NCBI GenBank assembly: GCA_963802765.1
Contig: CAWDJZ010000006.1
Location: 248,001-312,000 of the forward strand
DNA length: 64,000 bases
Reading direction: 5' to 3'
DNA from: Gaiellasilicea sp963802765
Lineage (GTDB): Bacteria > Actinomycetota > Thermoleophilia > Gaiellales > Gaiellaceae
Part shown: piece by piece, positions 1-7,454 of the stretch
How the letters are laid out: each line of letters begins with the position of its first letter
Position numbering within the stretch: the stretch's first letter is position 1
Made by a program: the position numbers and the translations under genes
The notes under the pieces: model-generated
Seen by the model: only the letters and a program-made list of their open reading frames with translations
What the model was told of the DNA's origin: nothing
Databases searched by the model: none

Positions 1-829
1 CCGGGTCGTCTTCGGCCGGCGGGATCGCGGCGAGCACGCTGACGAGCCGGAGCTCGGCCGCGAGGTGCCGACGGCTCTCCCTCCGCGGCTTCGGCCGGCG
101 GCGCGAGCGAGGGATCCTGGCGGAGGATCCGCCGCTCGAGCTCCTGCAGCTCGGGCGACGGGTCGAGGCCGAGCTCGTCCGCGAGCGCGAGCCGCGCGGC
201 CCGGTAGACCTCGAGCGCCTCGGCCTGACGGCCGCAGCGGTAGAGCGCGAGCATCAGCTGGCCGCGGAGCCGCTCGCGCAGCGGGTGCTCGGCGACGAGG
301 CTCTCGAGCTCGCCGACGAGCGCGGCGTGACGGCCGAGCTCGAGCTCGGCGTCGATCCGCTCCTCGACGGCGGCGATTCGCAGCTCGTCGAGCCGGGCGC
401 CTTCGTGCCGGGCGAACTCCTCCTCGTCGAGGTCGGCGAGGGCAGGCCCGTGCCAGAGCGCGAGCGCCTCTCGGAGCAGGCTCGCGCGGCGTGCAGGCTC
501 GGCGTCGCGCGCCTCGCGCGAGCAGCCGCTCGAACCGGTTCGCGTCGACGTCCTCGCGGCTCGACCGCCAGGCGATAGCCGGGCGGCTGCGTGACGAGGA
601 CGTCGCGCCCGAGCGTCTTCCGCAGCGCGGAGACGGTGTTCTGGAGCGACCCGGTCGCCGACGCGGGCGCCCGCTCGCCCCAGAGGTCGGCGATCAGGCG
701 GTCGGTCGAGACGACCTCGCCGGCCCGGAGCGCAAGCGCCGCCAGCAGCGCCCTCTGCTGGCGCCGCCGGACGTCCAGAACGTGCTCGCCCTCGCGCACC
801 TCGAGCGAGCCGAGGAGGCGGATCTCCAC
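1..829 (-). CDS. SARP/AfsR-type transcriptional regulator (BTAD domain), 3'-truncated by window edge, frameshifted
   Basis: Reading leftward from a GTG at 829, residues 1-95 form an OmpR/SARP-type winged-helix DNA-binding domain (MEIRLLGSLEV, RALLAALALRAGEVVS, ISALRK-like LQNTVSALRK, QPPGYRLAVE). The frame then breaks near 550-560. One base (a C in the CCGCGAGG stretch) puts the next segment, EDVDANRFERLLARGAR, into another frame. That frame continues as a typical bacterial transcriptional activation domain (HPLRERLRGQLMLALYR, GRQAEALEVYRAAR, LGLDPSPELQELE). A second shift near 65-75 is possible, because a third frame reads LRLVSVLAAIPPAE up to the window edge, as in BTAD proteins followed by a cyclase/ATPase region. 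These proteins usually activate secondary metabolism or act as large multidomain regulators. The family is clear. Whether the gene is broken or mis-sequenced is not. Confidence 0.8.
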
Positions 830-916
830 GTGACCGGTTGTAACACCCGGCCCGGCCGCTTTCCAGGTGAGCGCGCGATGAGTGGCGTGTGAGCGGTCGC
901 GCGCAGCATCGGGCGC

Positions 917-1051
917 GTGAAGTCCACCGACAACCTCATCGACATCGACGAGCTGATGCGCGAGATCGAGCGCTACCTCGTCGTCGTCGAGGCGTTCCGG
1001 GCCGCCGGCTGCGATGTCGGCGGGCTCCGGCGCCGGAAAGGGAGCCGATGA
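917..1051 (+). CDS. small acidic/basic helical protein, 44 aa, unknown function
   Basis: A GTG-started ORF of 44 codons reads MKSTDNLIDIDELMREIERY then LVVVEAFRAAG and a basic tail ending in RRRKGSR. The core (LMREIERYLVVVEAFRAAG) closely matches that of the next small ORF (LMREIQRYLAFVEALRRSN at 1119-1241), so the two look like tandem paralogs. That similarity is the main evidence that either is real, because each is very short. Predicted by eye as one amphipathic helix. No family is recognised. It lies between the SARP regulator (divergent) and the collagen-like gene. Confidence 0.45.
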   Translation: MKSTDNLIDIDELMREIERYLVVVEAFRAAGCDVGGLRRRKGSR

Positions 1052-1118
1052 CCGACAGAGCGCGATCAGCAGAGACCCGACGCATGCCGCATGAGCGGTG
1101 GCGCACAGGAAGGAACCG

Positions 1119-1241
1119 GTGCGTTCCGCGGACGTGAAGGCGCTGATGAGGGAGATCCAGCGCTACCTCGCGTTCGTCGAGGCGCTTCGGCGGTCCAACG
1201 ACCCGCCGCGGAGTCGCGGTGAAGGAGGGAGCACGAGATGA
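1119..1241 (+). CDS. small helical protein, 40 aa, paralog of the preceding small ORF
   Basis: A GTG start at 1119 gives 40 codons (MRSADVKALMREIQRYLAFV, then EALRRSNDPPRSRG). Its stop TGA overlaps the ATG of the collagen-like gene at 1238 as ATGA. The last codons of this ORF encode the GGAGGG ribosome-binding site of that gene. The shared LMREIxRYLxxVEAxR core with 917-1051 supports it as a duplicated gene, and the ATGA overlap suggests translational coupling with the secreted collagen-like protein. Function unknown. A leader role in translation of the downstream gene is an alternative. Confidence 0.5.
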   Translation: MRSADVKALMREIQRYLAFVEALRRSNDPPRSRGEGGSTR

Positions 1242-1833
1242 AGAAGGCAGCATTCGTCGTCGCCGGAGCGGTGTTCGCCCTGGCAGTCGTCACAGCGGGG
1301 ACGGCGGGCGTCCAGGCTCTGATCACGAGCGCTCAGATCAAGGACGGGACGATCGCGTCCCGCGACATCAAGAACGGCTCGATCGCCCGGGCAGACATCT
1401 CCGCGAACGCGCTGGCGTCGCTGCGGGGCCCGCGCGGCCTGGCCGGCGCAGCCGGCGCTCAGGGAGCGGCAGGTGCCCAGGGCCAGGGTCCGGCGGGCGC
1501 TCAGGGTCCGCAGGGTGAGAGGGGGCCGCAGGGCGACAAGGGCGACCAGGGAGTACAGGGACCCGCGGGCGGGCTCTCCGGGTACGAGATCGTGACTGGC
1601 GGATCCGGTTCCGATCGCAGCCGACGAGTTCGACGTCTACGGCTCAGGCCGACTGTCCGGACGGCAAGGTCGCCGTTGGCGGTGGGGTCTCGTTCGAGAA
1701 TCCCGCGAGCGGCGTGTCCATGGTCGAGTCGTTCCCGACCGAGACGGGCGGCGGCTGGCTCGTGACCGCCTACAACCCGTTCGAAGAGTCGAACAGCATG
1801 ACGCCGTACGCGATCTGCGCGGCGCAGGCCTAG
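1238..1833 (+). CDS. secreted collagen-like (Gly-X-Y) protein, frameshifted
   Basis: The ATG at 1238 has a strong GGAGGG site. Residues 1-25 are a signal peptide or membrane anchor (MKKAAFVVAGAVFALAVV). Next come short repeats of the SAQIKDGTIASRDIKNGSIA type, common at the base of actinobacterial secreted proteins, and then about 40 residues of Gly-X-Y triplets (GPRGLAG, GPQGERGPQGDKGDQG). The C-terminal domain is split by two frame changes, near 1600 and near 1640: YEIVTG passes to ADPVPIAADEFDVYGS and then to ADCPDGKVAVGGGVSFENP, ending ICAAQA at a TAG at 1831-1833. That C-terminal domain is frequent after such collagen stalks. The role is probably surface display or adhesion. Two compensating indels suggest sequence errors or a recently broken gene. 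Confidence 0.7.
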
Positions 1834-1855
1834 CGGCTGGCGGGGGCCAGGAGAT

Positions 1856-1882
1856 CGGGGCCGGGCGCATGCTCGGCCCCGG
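1856..1882 (+). terminator. GC-rich hairpin after the collagen-like gene
   Basis: CGGGGCCG and CGGCCCCG arms flank a loop around GGCGCATGCT, 25 bases after the TAG at 1833, followed by TCGTTTGC. It fits an intrinsic terminator separating the collagen-like gene from the sdh operon, though the T-tract is weak. Confidence 0.5.
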
Positions 1883-1939
1883 TCGTTTGCTCGCGGTTCG
1901 CCGCGCGGGAGGGGTCGGCATTCGGTAGCGTCAAAGGCG

Positions 1940-3622
1940 GTGGACGCGAAGCACGACGTACTCGTGATCGGCGCCGGTTGCGCCGGCATGCGCGCAGCGA
2001 TCGAGGCACACGACGCGGGCGCGGATGTGGCGATCGTCTCGAAGCTCCACCCGACGCGCAGCCACTCGGGCGCTGCCGAAGGGGGCATCAACGCGGCGCT
2101 CGGGAATGCCTCCGAGGACGATCCGGAGACGCACGCGTTCGACACCGTCAAGGGCTCCGACTATCTCGGCGACCAGGACGCGATCGAGATCCTCTGCAAC
2201 GAGGCGCCGGGCGACGTCTACCAGCTGGAGCGTTGGGGCGCTGTCTTCTCGCGGACGGAGGACGGACGCATCGCGCAGCGCCCATTCGGCGCCGCCGGTG
2301 CGCCGCGGACTGCCTACGCCGCCGACATCACCGGCCACGTGCTGATCCAGGTGCTCTACGAGCAGCTCGTCCGGCGCGAGATCCAGGTCTACGAGGAGTT
2401 CTTCGGCTGGCGCCTCGTGGTCGACGACAGCCGCTGCCAGGGCGTGATCGCCTGGGACCTGCTCCACGGCGGCCTGAAGGCGATCGGCGCCAAGACGACG
2501 ATCCTCGCCACCGGCGGCGCCGGACGCCTCTACGCCGGCACGACGAACGCCTACTCGTGCACCGGCGACGCCATGTCGATGTCTCTGCGTGCCGGCGTGC
2601 CGCTGAAGGACATGGAGATGATGCAGTTCCACCCGACGACGCTCTCGCCGACGGGCGTGCTCATCACCGAGGGGTGCCGCGGCGAGGGCGCGTACCTCTA
2701 CAACTCCGAGGGCGAGCGCTTCCTGCAGCGCTACGCGCCAAACGCGATGGAGCTGGCCTCGCGAGACGTCATCTCCCGCGCGGAGCAGACCGAGATCGAC
2801 GAGGGTCGCGGCGTCGAAGGCAACGTCCTGCTCGATCTGCGCCACCTCGGCGCGGAGAAGATCATCGAGCGGCTGCCGGGGACGCGCGAGCTGGCCATGG
2901 TGTTCGCCGGGATCGACCCGATCCACACGCCGATCCCTGTCCGGCCCGGCGCGCATTACCACATGGGCGGCGTCGACACGGACGTCTGGGGACAGACGGC
3001 ACTCGAGGGCCTCTATGCGGCCGGCGAGGTGGCGTGCGTCTCGGTGCACGGGGCGAACCGTCTCGGCGGCAACGCGCTCATGGAGACGATCACCTACGGG
3101 AAGCGGGCGGGGCGTCACGCCGCCGAATGGGCACTCGCGAACACGACCGTCGCGGTGCCGCCGTCCCAGCTCGCCGACGCCGAGCGCGACCTGAAGAGGC
3201 TGCTCGGCCGCCAAGCCGGCGAGCGGCCGTGGCAGATCCGTGACGAGCTCGCGCGCACGATGCACGAGAATTTCGGCGTCTTCCGCCGCGAGGAGCAGAT
3301 GCTCGAGCAGGGCAGGATCGTCGACGGGCTGCGCGAGCGGTACGAGCAGGTCGTCGTCGAGGACAAGGGCGACGTCTTCAACACGGACCTGACGCAGGCA
3401 CTCGAGCTGGAGTTCATGCTCGAGCTCGCGGCCTGCATGATCGAGTGCGGCGTCGCCCGCAAGGAAAGCCGTGGCGCCCACGCCCGACCGTACGACTTTC
3501 CCGACCGCGACGACGAGAACTACCTCAAGCACACGCTCGTAACGTGGGCGGACGGGACGCCGATCCTCGACTGGAAGCCGGTGACCATGACCAAGTGGCA
3601 GCCTCAGGAAAGGACGTACTGA
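1940..3622 (+). CDS. sdhA: succinate dehydrogenase/fumarate reductase flavoprotein subunit
   Basis: This 560-residue protein oxidises succinate to fumarate with FAD and passes electrons to the iron-sulfur subunit. Visible features are the Rossmann GAGCAG at residues 11-16; RSHSGAAEGGINAA, with H42 in the position of the covalently FAD-linked histidine; the active-site FHPTTLSPTG; RPGAHYHMGGV; and the C-terminal flavin loop ANRLGGNALMET. The GTG at 1940 places the flavin motif at the normal distance from the N-terminus. It is first in a coupled operon (its TGA overlaps the next ATG at 3622). No SdhC/SdhD membrane anchors follow. An HdrB-like subunit is encoded instead, as in type E enzymes. 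The physiological direction cannot be read from sequence. Confidence 0.95.
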   Translation: MDAKHDVLVIGAGCAGMRAAIEAHDAGADVAIVSKLHPTRSHSGAAEGGINAALGNASEDDPETHAFDTVKGSDYLGDQDAIEILCNEAPGDVYQLERWGAVFSRTEDGRIAQRPFGAAGAPRTAYAADITGHVLIQVLYEQLVRREIQVYEEFFGWRLVVDDSRCQGVIAWDLLHGGLKAIGAKTTILATGGAGRLYAGTTNAYSCTGDAMSMSLRAGVPLKDMEMMQFHPTTLSPTGVLITEGCRGEGAYLYNSEGERFLQRYAPNAMELASRDVISRAEQTEIDEGRGVEGNVLLDLRHLGAEKIIERLPGTRELAMVFAGIDPIHTPIPVRPGAHYHMGGVDTDVWGQTALEGLYAAGEVACVSVHGANRLGGNALMETITYGKRAGRHAAEWALANTTVAVPPSQLADAERDLKRLLGRQAGERPWQIRDELARTMHENFGVFRREEQMLEQGRIVDGLRERYEQVVVEDKGDVFNTDLTQALELEFMLELAACMIECGVARKESRGAHARPYDFPDRDDENYLKHTLVTWADGTPILDWKPVTMTKWQPQERTY

Positions 3623-4749
3623 TGGCGGTTGACGCGACTGCGCACGCGCCCGAGAAGACGATCGCGGTCGCGCTCAAGATCTGGCGCTTCGACTCGGCCT
3701 CAGGCGAGCGCGAGCTGAAGACATACGAAGTCGATGCGCCCGAGTGGGTGACGCTCCTGGACGTGCTCGACCTGATCAAGGACCGGCAGGACGGCACGCT
3801 CGCCTACCGCAAGAGCTGCCGGATGATGATCTGCGGCTCCTGCGGGATGCGCATGGACGGCGCGGCGGTACTCGCGTGCAAGACGCGGATGTACGACATC
3901 GCGCAGGCAGGTCATGTCCCGGTCGTCTCGGCGATGGGGAACTTGCCCGTGATCAAGGACCTCGTCGTCGACATGGAGCCCTTCTGGGCCAAGTTCAACG
4001 CGATGAAGCCGTACCTCCAGCCCGGCTACCAGGTTCCTGAGGACGGCAAGGAGCACCTGATCTCGCAGGAGCGGATGAACGTGATCCACAAGGAGTCGCT
4101 CTGCATCAACTGCGGCTGCTGTGTCTCCGAGTGCAACGCGATGGAGTCCGACCCCGAGTTCCTCGGCCCGCAGGCGCTCGCGAAGGGGATGCGCTTCGTC
4201 GGCGACCCGCGCGACGCGGCGAAGGCGGAGCGGCTCGACGAGTACTCGAGCGAGCACGGGATCTGGGAGTGCACGCGCTGCTACTTCTGCAACGAGCGCT
4301 GCCCGAAGGGTGTCGATCCGCGCGACGCGATCGCGAAGCTGGGGGCCGAGGCCATGAAGGAGGGCATCGACGACGACATGGGGGCGAAGCACGCGAAGTG
4401 GTTCGTCACGTCGGCGAAGACGACCGGCTGGCTCCGCGAGACCGAGCTCGTCCCGAAGACGCAGGGCGTCGTCTCCTCGATCAAGGAGATGAAGTTCGCG
4501 ATGGGGCTGGCGAAGCACGGCAAGGTGCCGATCCCGTTCCCGCCCCACGTGGCCGAGGGCGTCAAGGAGTCGCGCGCGCTCTACGACCTCGTCAAGGAGC
4601 AAGGGCGCGACGGCGCGCTCGGGATCGTCCAGGGCGAGCGCGCGCTCTCCCGGCTCGAGCACGGACACGGCTCAGGGGGCGGCCACGGCAGCCGCGACCA
4701 GGCCGACGTGACTCCCGGTGAGGAACCGACGAAGCGAGGCGGCGAATGA
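3622..4749 (+). CDS. sdhB: succinate dehydrogenase iron-sulfur subunit with long C-terminal extension
   Basis: 375 residues, longer than the usual ~240. An N-terminal [2Fe-2S] ferredoxin domain has C66, C71, C74 and C86. A C-terminal dicluster domain has C161-x2-C164-x-C166-C167-x3-C171 and C217-x2-C220-x2-C223-x3-C227-P. After about residue 240 comes an extra ~130-residue region rich in charged residues, ending in a His/Gly-rich tail (HGHGSGGGHGSRD). Such extended SdhB subunits are typical of enzymes that pair with a cysteine-rich HdrB-like subunit rather than with cytochrome b anchors. Start and stop both overlap the neighbours (TGATG at 3620, ATGA at 4746), so subunits are probably made in equal amounts. 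Confidence 0.93.
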   Translation: MAVDATAHAPEKTIAVALKIWRFDSASGERELKTYEVDAPEWVTLLDVLDLIKDRQDGTLAYRKSCRMMICGSCGMRMDGAAVLACKTRMYDIAQAGHVPVVSAMGNLPVIKDLVVDMEPFWAKFNAMKPYLQPGYQVPEDGKEHLISQERMNVIHKESLCINCGCCVSECNAMESDPEFLGPQALAKGMRFVGDPRDAAKAERLDEYSSEHGIWECTRCYFCNERCPKGVDPRDAIAKLGAEAMKEGIDDDMGAKHAKWFVTSAKTTGWLRETELVPKTQGVVSSIKEMKFAMGLAKHGKVPIPFPPHVAEGVKESRALYDLVKEQGRDGALGIVQGERALSRLEHGHGSGGGHGSRDQADVTPGEEPTKRGGE

Positions 4750-5630
4750 CCCGCGTCGCGTACTACAAGGGCTGCCTTGCCTCGCTCTCCGCGAAGGAGC
4801 TCGACATCTCGACGCAGGCGCTCTCGCCGAAGGTCGGGCTCGAGCTCGTCGAGCTGGAGGCAGTCACCTGTTGCGGCGCCGGCGACATCCACGAGGCCGA
4901 GCCGGACTACTACCTGCACCTGAACGCACGCATCCTCGCCTATGCGGAGGCGACCGGCTGCGACACGCTGATGACGGTCTGCAACGTCTGCACCCTCAAC
5001 CTGCGCCAGGCCAACCACCAGCTGCAGGGCGACGAGGCGCTGCTCGAGCGCGTGAACGGCAACCTCGCCAAGGTCGGCGTGCCCGAGTACACGGGCGCAG
5101 TCGACGTGCAGCACTTCCTCTGGCTCGTTGCCGCCGGGGAGGGCTACGAGCTGCTCCAGGCTGCGGCGCACAAGGGGCTGAAGGGCCTCAAGGTGGCGCC
5201 GTTCTACGGCTGCCAGATCCTGCGCCCGTCGAAGCTGCTCGGCTTCGAGGACCCGGACAGGCCGTCGTCGCTCGAGCGGATCATCGAAGCGTGCGGCGGC
5301 GAGGCGATCGACTACCCGGCCAAGATCAAGTGCTGCGGCTTCCCGATCATCCAGGCGCGTGAGGAGACGGCGCTCGGCGAGCTGATCCAGCCGATCGAAC
5401 AGGCGAAGGAAGCAGGCGCGGACGCGATCGTGACCCCGTGCCCGCTCTGCCACCTCTCCCTCGACGCCTGGCAGACGAAGCTGAAGAAGCAGACGGGCAA
5501 GGACTTCCAGATGCCGATCCTGCATCTCTCGCAGCTGATCGGCGTGGCCGCAGGGCTCGAGGATTCCGAGCTCAAGTTCAAGCGCCACATCGTCTCGGTG
5601 CAGCCCGTGCTCGAGAAGCTCGCGGTCTGA
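4746..5630 (+). CDS. HdrB-like CCG-domain subunit of type E succinate dehydrogenase
   Basis: 294 residues with two cysteine-rich CCG domains of the heterodisulfide reductase B family. The first is YYKGCLAS ... VTCCGAGD ... CNVC. The second is FYGCQILRP ... KCCGFPI ... PCPLCH. In type E succinate:quinone reductases (archaeal and cyanobacterial SdhE) this subunit replaces the haem-containing anchors and is thought to carry an unusual [4Fe-4S] centre and mediate quinone contact. No transmembrane helix is visible. ATGA overlap with sdhB makes it the third gene of the operon. No SdhF-like amphipathic anchor gene follows in the window, so how the complex binds the membrane is unclear. Confidence 0.85.
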   Translation: MTRVAYYKGCLASLSAKELDISTQALSPKVGLELVELEAVTCCGAGDIHEAEPDYYLHLNARILAYAEATGCDTLMTVCNVCTLNLRQANHQLQGDEALLERVNGNLAKVGVPEYTGAVDVQHFLWLVAAGEGYELLQAAAHKGLKGLKVAPFYGCQILRPSKLLGFEDPDRPSSLERIIEACGGEAIDYPAKIKCCGFPIIQAREETALGELIQPIEQAKEAGADAIVTPCPLCHLSLDAWQTKLKKQTGKDFQMPILHLSQLIGVAAGLEDSELKFKRHIVSVQPVLEKLAV

Positions 5631-6406
5631 CGACGACGCTGCTCCTCCTTCTCGCCGCGCTCGCCGTGGCGGCGCTCCTCTATGGCTGGTTCGAGGCGGG
5701 CTGGCTGCGGACGCGCGTGCTCGATGTGCCCGTGGAGGGCCTTCCCGCCGCACTCGACGGGCTCCGGATCGCGCATCTCTCCGACTTCCACCTCGGCCCG
5801 CCCTCTCGCGGCAGCGTGGCGGTGCGGCGGGCGGCCGATTGGGTGCGCGGGCGTCGTCCGGACCTCGTCGTCGTCACCGGCGACCTGCTCTCGCATCCGC
5901 GCGGCCGCGGCCGACTGGACGAGGCGCTGCAGGGTTTGGGGGCGTACGCCGTGCTCGGCAACCACGACATCGCGGTCACGCGCGACCCCTTCTCACGTGC
6001 GGTTGAGCTCGATGAGCTCGAGGCGACCGTGCTGGACGGCACGACCGTGACGGTCGAGCGGCGAGGCGTCTCGATCCAGCTCGCCGGCGTGCGGCCGACA
6101 CCGACGAGCCCGGTGCCGATCCCGTATCCGAACGTCCCGCTCCGGATCCTGCTCACTCACTACCCGCGCTGGGCCGCGGGCTACGAGCTCGTGCTCGCCG
6201 GGCACATGCACGCCGGCCAGATCGTCCTCCCGTACCCGGGCGGCAAGCTTCGGCTCGCGCACCTGCGCGCCCGCCTGACCGAGGGCGTCTACCGCCGTCA
6301 GGGGACGACGCTGCACGTCTCCCCGGGCCTCGGCACGACGTTCGTCCCCTTTCGCTTCTTCGCCAGGCCGGAGGTCACGGAACTGGTTCTAAGATCATGG
6401 GCGTGA
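5627..6406 (+). CDS. membrane-anchored metallophosphoesterase (YaeI-like)
   Basis: Calcineurin-like phosphoesterase with ordered metal-binding motifs: LSDFHLG (D-x-H), VVTGDLL (GD), LGNHD, LLTHYP and AGHMHAGQ (GHxH). An N-terminal hydrophobic segment (LLLLLAALAVAALLYGWF) suggests a membrane anchor. YaeI-type relatives act on lipid-linked or nucleotide phosphates. The start is unusual. No ATG, GTG or TTG lies near the natural N-terminus, but CTG at 5627 overlaps the preceding TGA as CTGA, just like the ATGA/GTGA couplings elsewhere. A GTG at 5666 is the alternative and would delete half the anchor. Its position after sdh is probably incidental; substrate unknown. Confidence 0.8.
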   Translation: MTTTLLLLLAALAVAALLYGWFEAGWLRTRVLDVPVEGLPAALDGLRIAHLSDFHLGPPSRGSVAVRRAADWVRGRRPDLVVVTGDLLSHPRGRGRLDEALQGLGAYAVLGNHDIAVTRDPFSRAVELDELEATVLDGTTVTVERRGVSIQLAGVRPTPTSPVPIPYPNVPLRILLTHYPRWAAGYELVLAGHMHAGQIVLPYPGGKLRLAHLRARLTEGVYRRQGTTLHVSPGLGTTFVPFRFFARPEVTELVLRSWA

Positions 6407-6714
6407 CGGATGGTCAGTCGCTCATCTCCCCGGACGTGCTCGCCAGCTACGCGGCCGACGCGGCCCGGGAAGTTCCCGGGGTCCACGGGCTCGTCGGCGG
6501 CGCGCTCCATCGCCACGACGGCGTCAAGGTGGCGCGCGACGAGGGGCGTGTCGGCGTCGAGCTCCACCTCTCGCTCGACTGGGGCGCGAACGCAGCCGTG
6601 GTGGGAGCCGAGGTGCAGGCGCACGTCGCCGAGTGCCTCGTCCGGATGGCGGACGTGAGGCCGGACACGGTCGACGTGGTCGTGGACGAATGGCACAGCG
6701 CGTCGTCGGCCTGA
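6397..6714 (+). CDS. Asp23/Gls24 (YloU-like) family protein
   Basis: 105 residues. The pattern (ISPDVLASYAADAAREVPGV, VGVELHLSLDWGANAAVVGA, VQAHVAECLVRMADVRPDTV) matches the Asp23 family fold. These proteins are small, cytoplasmic or membrane-associated, linked to envelope stress in Gram-positive bacteria, and of unclear biochemistry. The ATG at 6397 overlaps the end of the phosphoesterase gene by 10 bases, and its own end overlaps the next start by 25 bases, so it belongs to a coupled cluster. Confidence 0.75.
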   Translation: MGVTDGQSLISPDVLASYAADAAREVPGVHGLVGGALHRHDGVKVARDEGRVGVELHLSLDWGANAAVVGAEVQAHVAECLVRMADVRPDTVDVVVDEWHSASSA

Positions 6715-7307
6715 CCGGCGCGACGCTGGAGACCGCGCCGGCTGTCTGCCAGACGTGCGTCTGGTGGCAGTCGCGCACGGGCCGGACAGCCGCGAAGGAG
6801 CGGTGGGTCGAGCGGGCCGAGGACGACTGGGGCGCCTGGGGCGCGCTCTACCGCGACGACGACGGCAAGCTGCTCGGCTCGATCCAGTACGGCCCCGCGA
6901 CGCTCTTCCCGCGCGCCGCCGAGCTCCCGGCCGGCCCGCCGTCCGAGGACGCCGTCCTCGTCACCTGCGTCTACCTCGTCTCGAGCTCGACGCCGTGGGT
7001 CGAGCAGTCGCTCTTCCTCGCCGCGATCGGCGAGGCGCGCGACAAGGGCGCGCGGGCGCTCGAGGCGTTCGCCTACCGCTACCCCGAGGGAGAGTCGACC
7101 TACGAGCGCTTCCTCGTTCACCGCACCGTCTTCCCGCGCGACTTCCTCGCCGACTTCGGCTTCCTGCCGGTGCGGACGCAGGGCCGCGTCGAGCTCCTGC
7201 GCCTCGAGCTCGGTGGCCTGCAGCCGGTGGTGGAGGGTAAGCGCGAGGCGGTGCTGCGCGTCGTGAAGGAGGCCTTCGCCCCGGCGCCGGTGCCGCAGCG
7301 GCCCTGA
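6690..7307 (+). CDS. GNAT-like acetyltransferase domain protein
   Basis: 205 residues from the ATG at 6690, chosen over an upstream in-frame ATG at 6633 because the latter lies deep inside the Asp23 gene. It starts MAQRVVGLTGATLETAPAVC and has a CQTCVWWQ motif near residue 20, then a GNAT-like fold (LLGSIQYGPATLFPRA, VLVTCVYLVSS, LFLAAIGEARDKGARALEAF, DFLADFGFLPVR). The acetyl-CoA pyrophosphate loop is not a classical Q/RxxGxG/A, so catalytic activity is uncertain. Last gene of the sdh-Asp23 cluster; 147 bases without a gene follow. Confidence 0.65.
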   Translation: MAQRVVGLTGATLETAPAVCQTCVWWQSRTGRTAAKERWVERAEDDWGAWGALYRDDDGKLLGSIQYGPATLFPRAAELPAGPPSEDAVLVTCVYLVSSSTPWVEQSLFLAAIGEARDKGARALEAFAYRYPEGESTYERFLVHRTVFPRDFLADFGFLPVRTQGRVELLRLELGGLQPVVEGKREAVLRVVKEAFAPAPVPQRP

Positions 7308-7454
7308 GCGACGTCCGTTCCAGCTGAAGTGATGAGCAGCCGCACAGGGCGGGCGGAGTTGATCGAGCGGCTCGACGTTAGCGCCGCCGGCTGCGAAACC
7401 AGGCCGATCGGGCCCGAGATTCCCAGCTGAACGTCGATCCGGGGTGGAACGACA

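Noticed and set aside
65..892. 275-residue plus-strand ORF opposite the SARP regulator
   Set aside because: Arg/Ala-rich with no motif; it is the complementary shadow of the BTAD coding strand, which has clear domain signatures.
1238..1833. Programmed frameshift in the collagen-like gene
   Set aside because: No slippery heptamer or downstream pseudoknot was visible, and two separate shifts would be needed; sequence error or decay is simpler.
1931..3532. 533-residue minus-strand ORF opposite sdhA
   Set aside because: Mirror of a well-conserved flavoprotein gene with no domain of its own; codon pattern is typical of shadow frames in GC-rich DNA.
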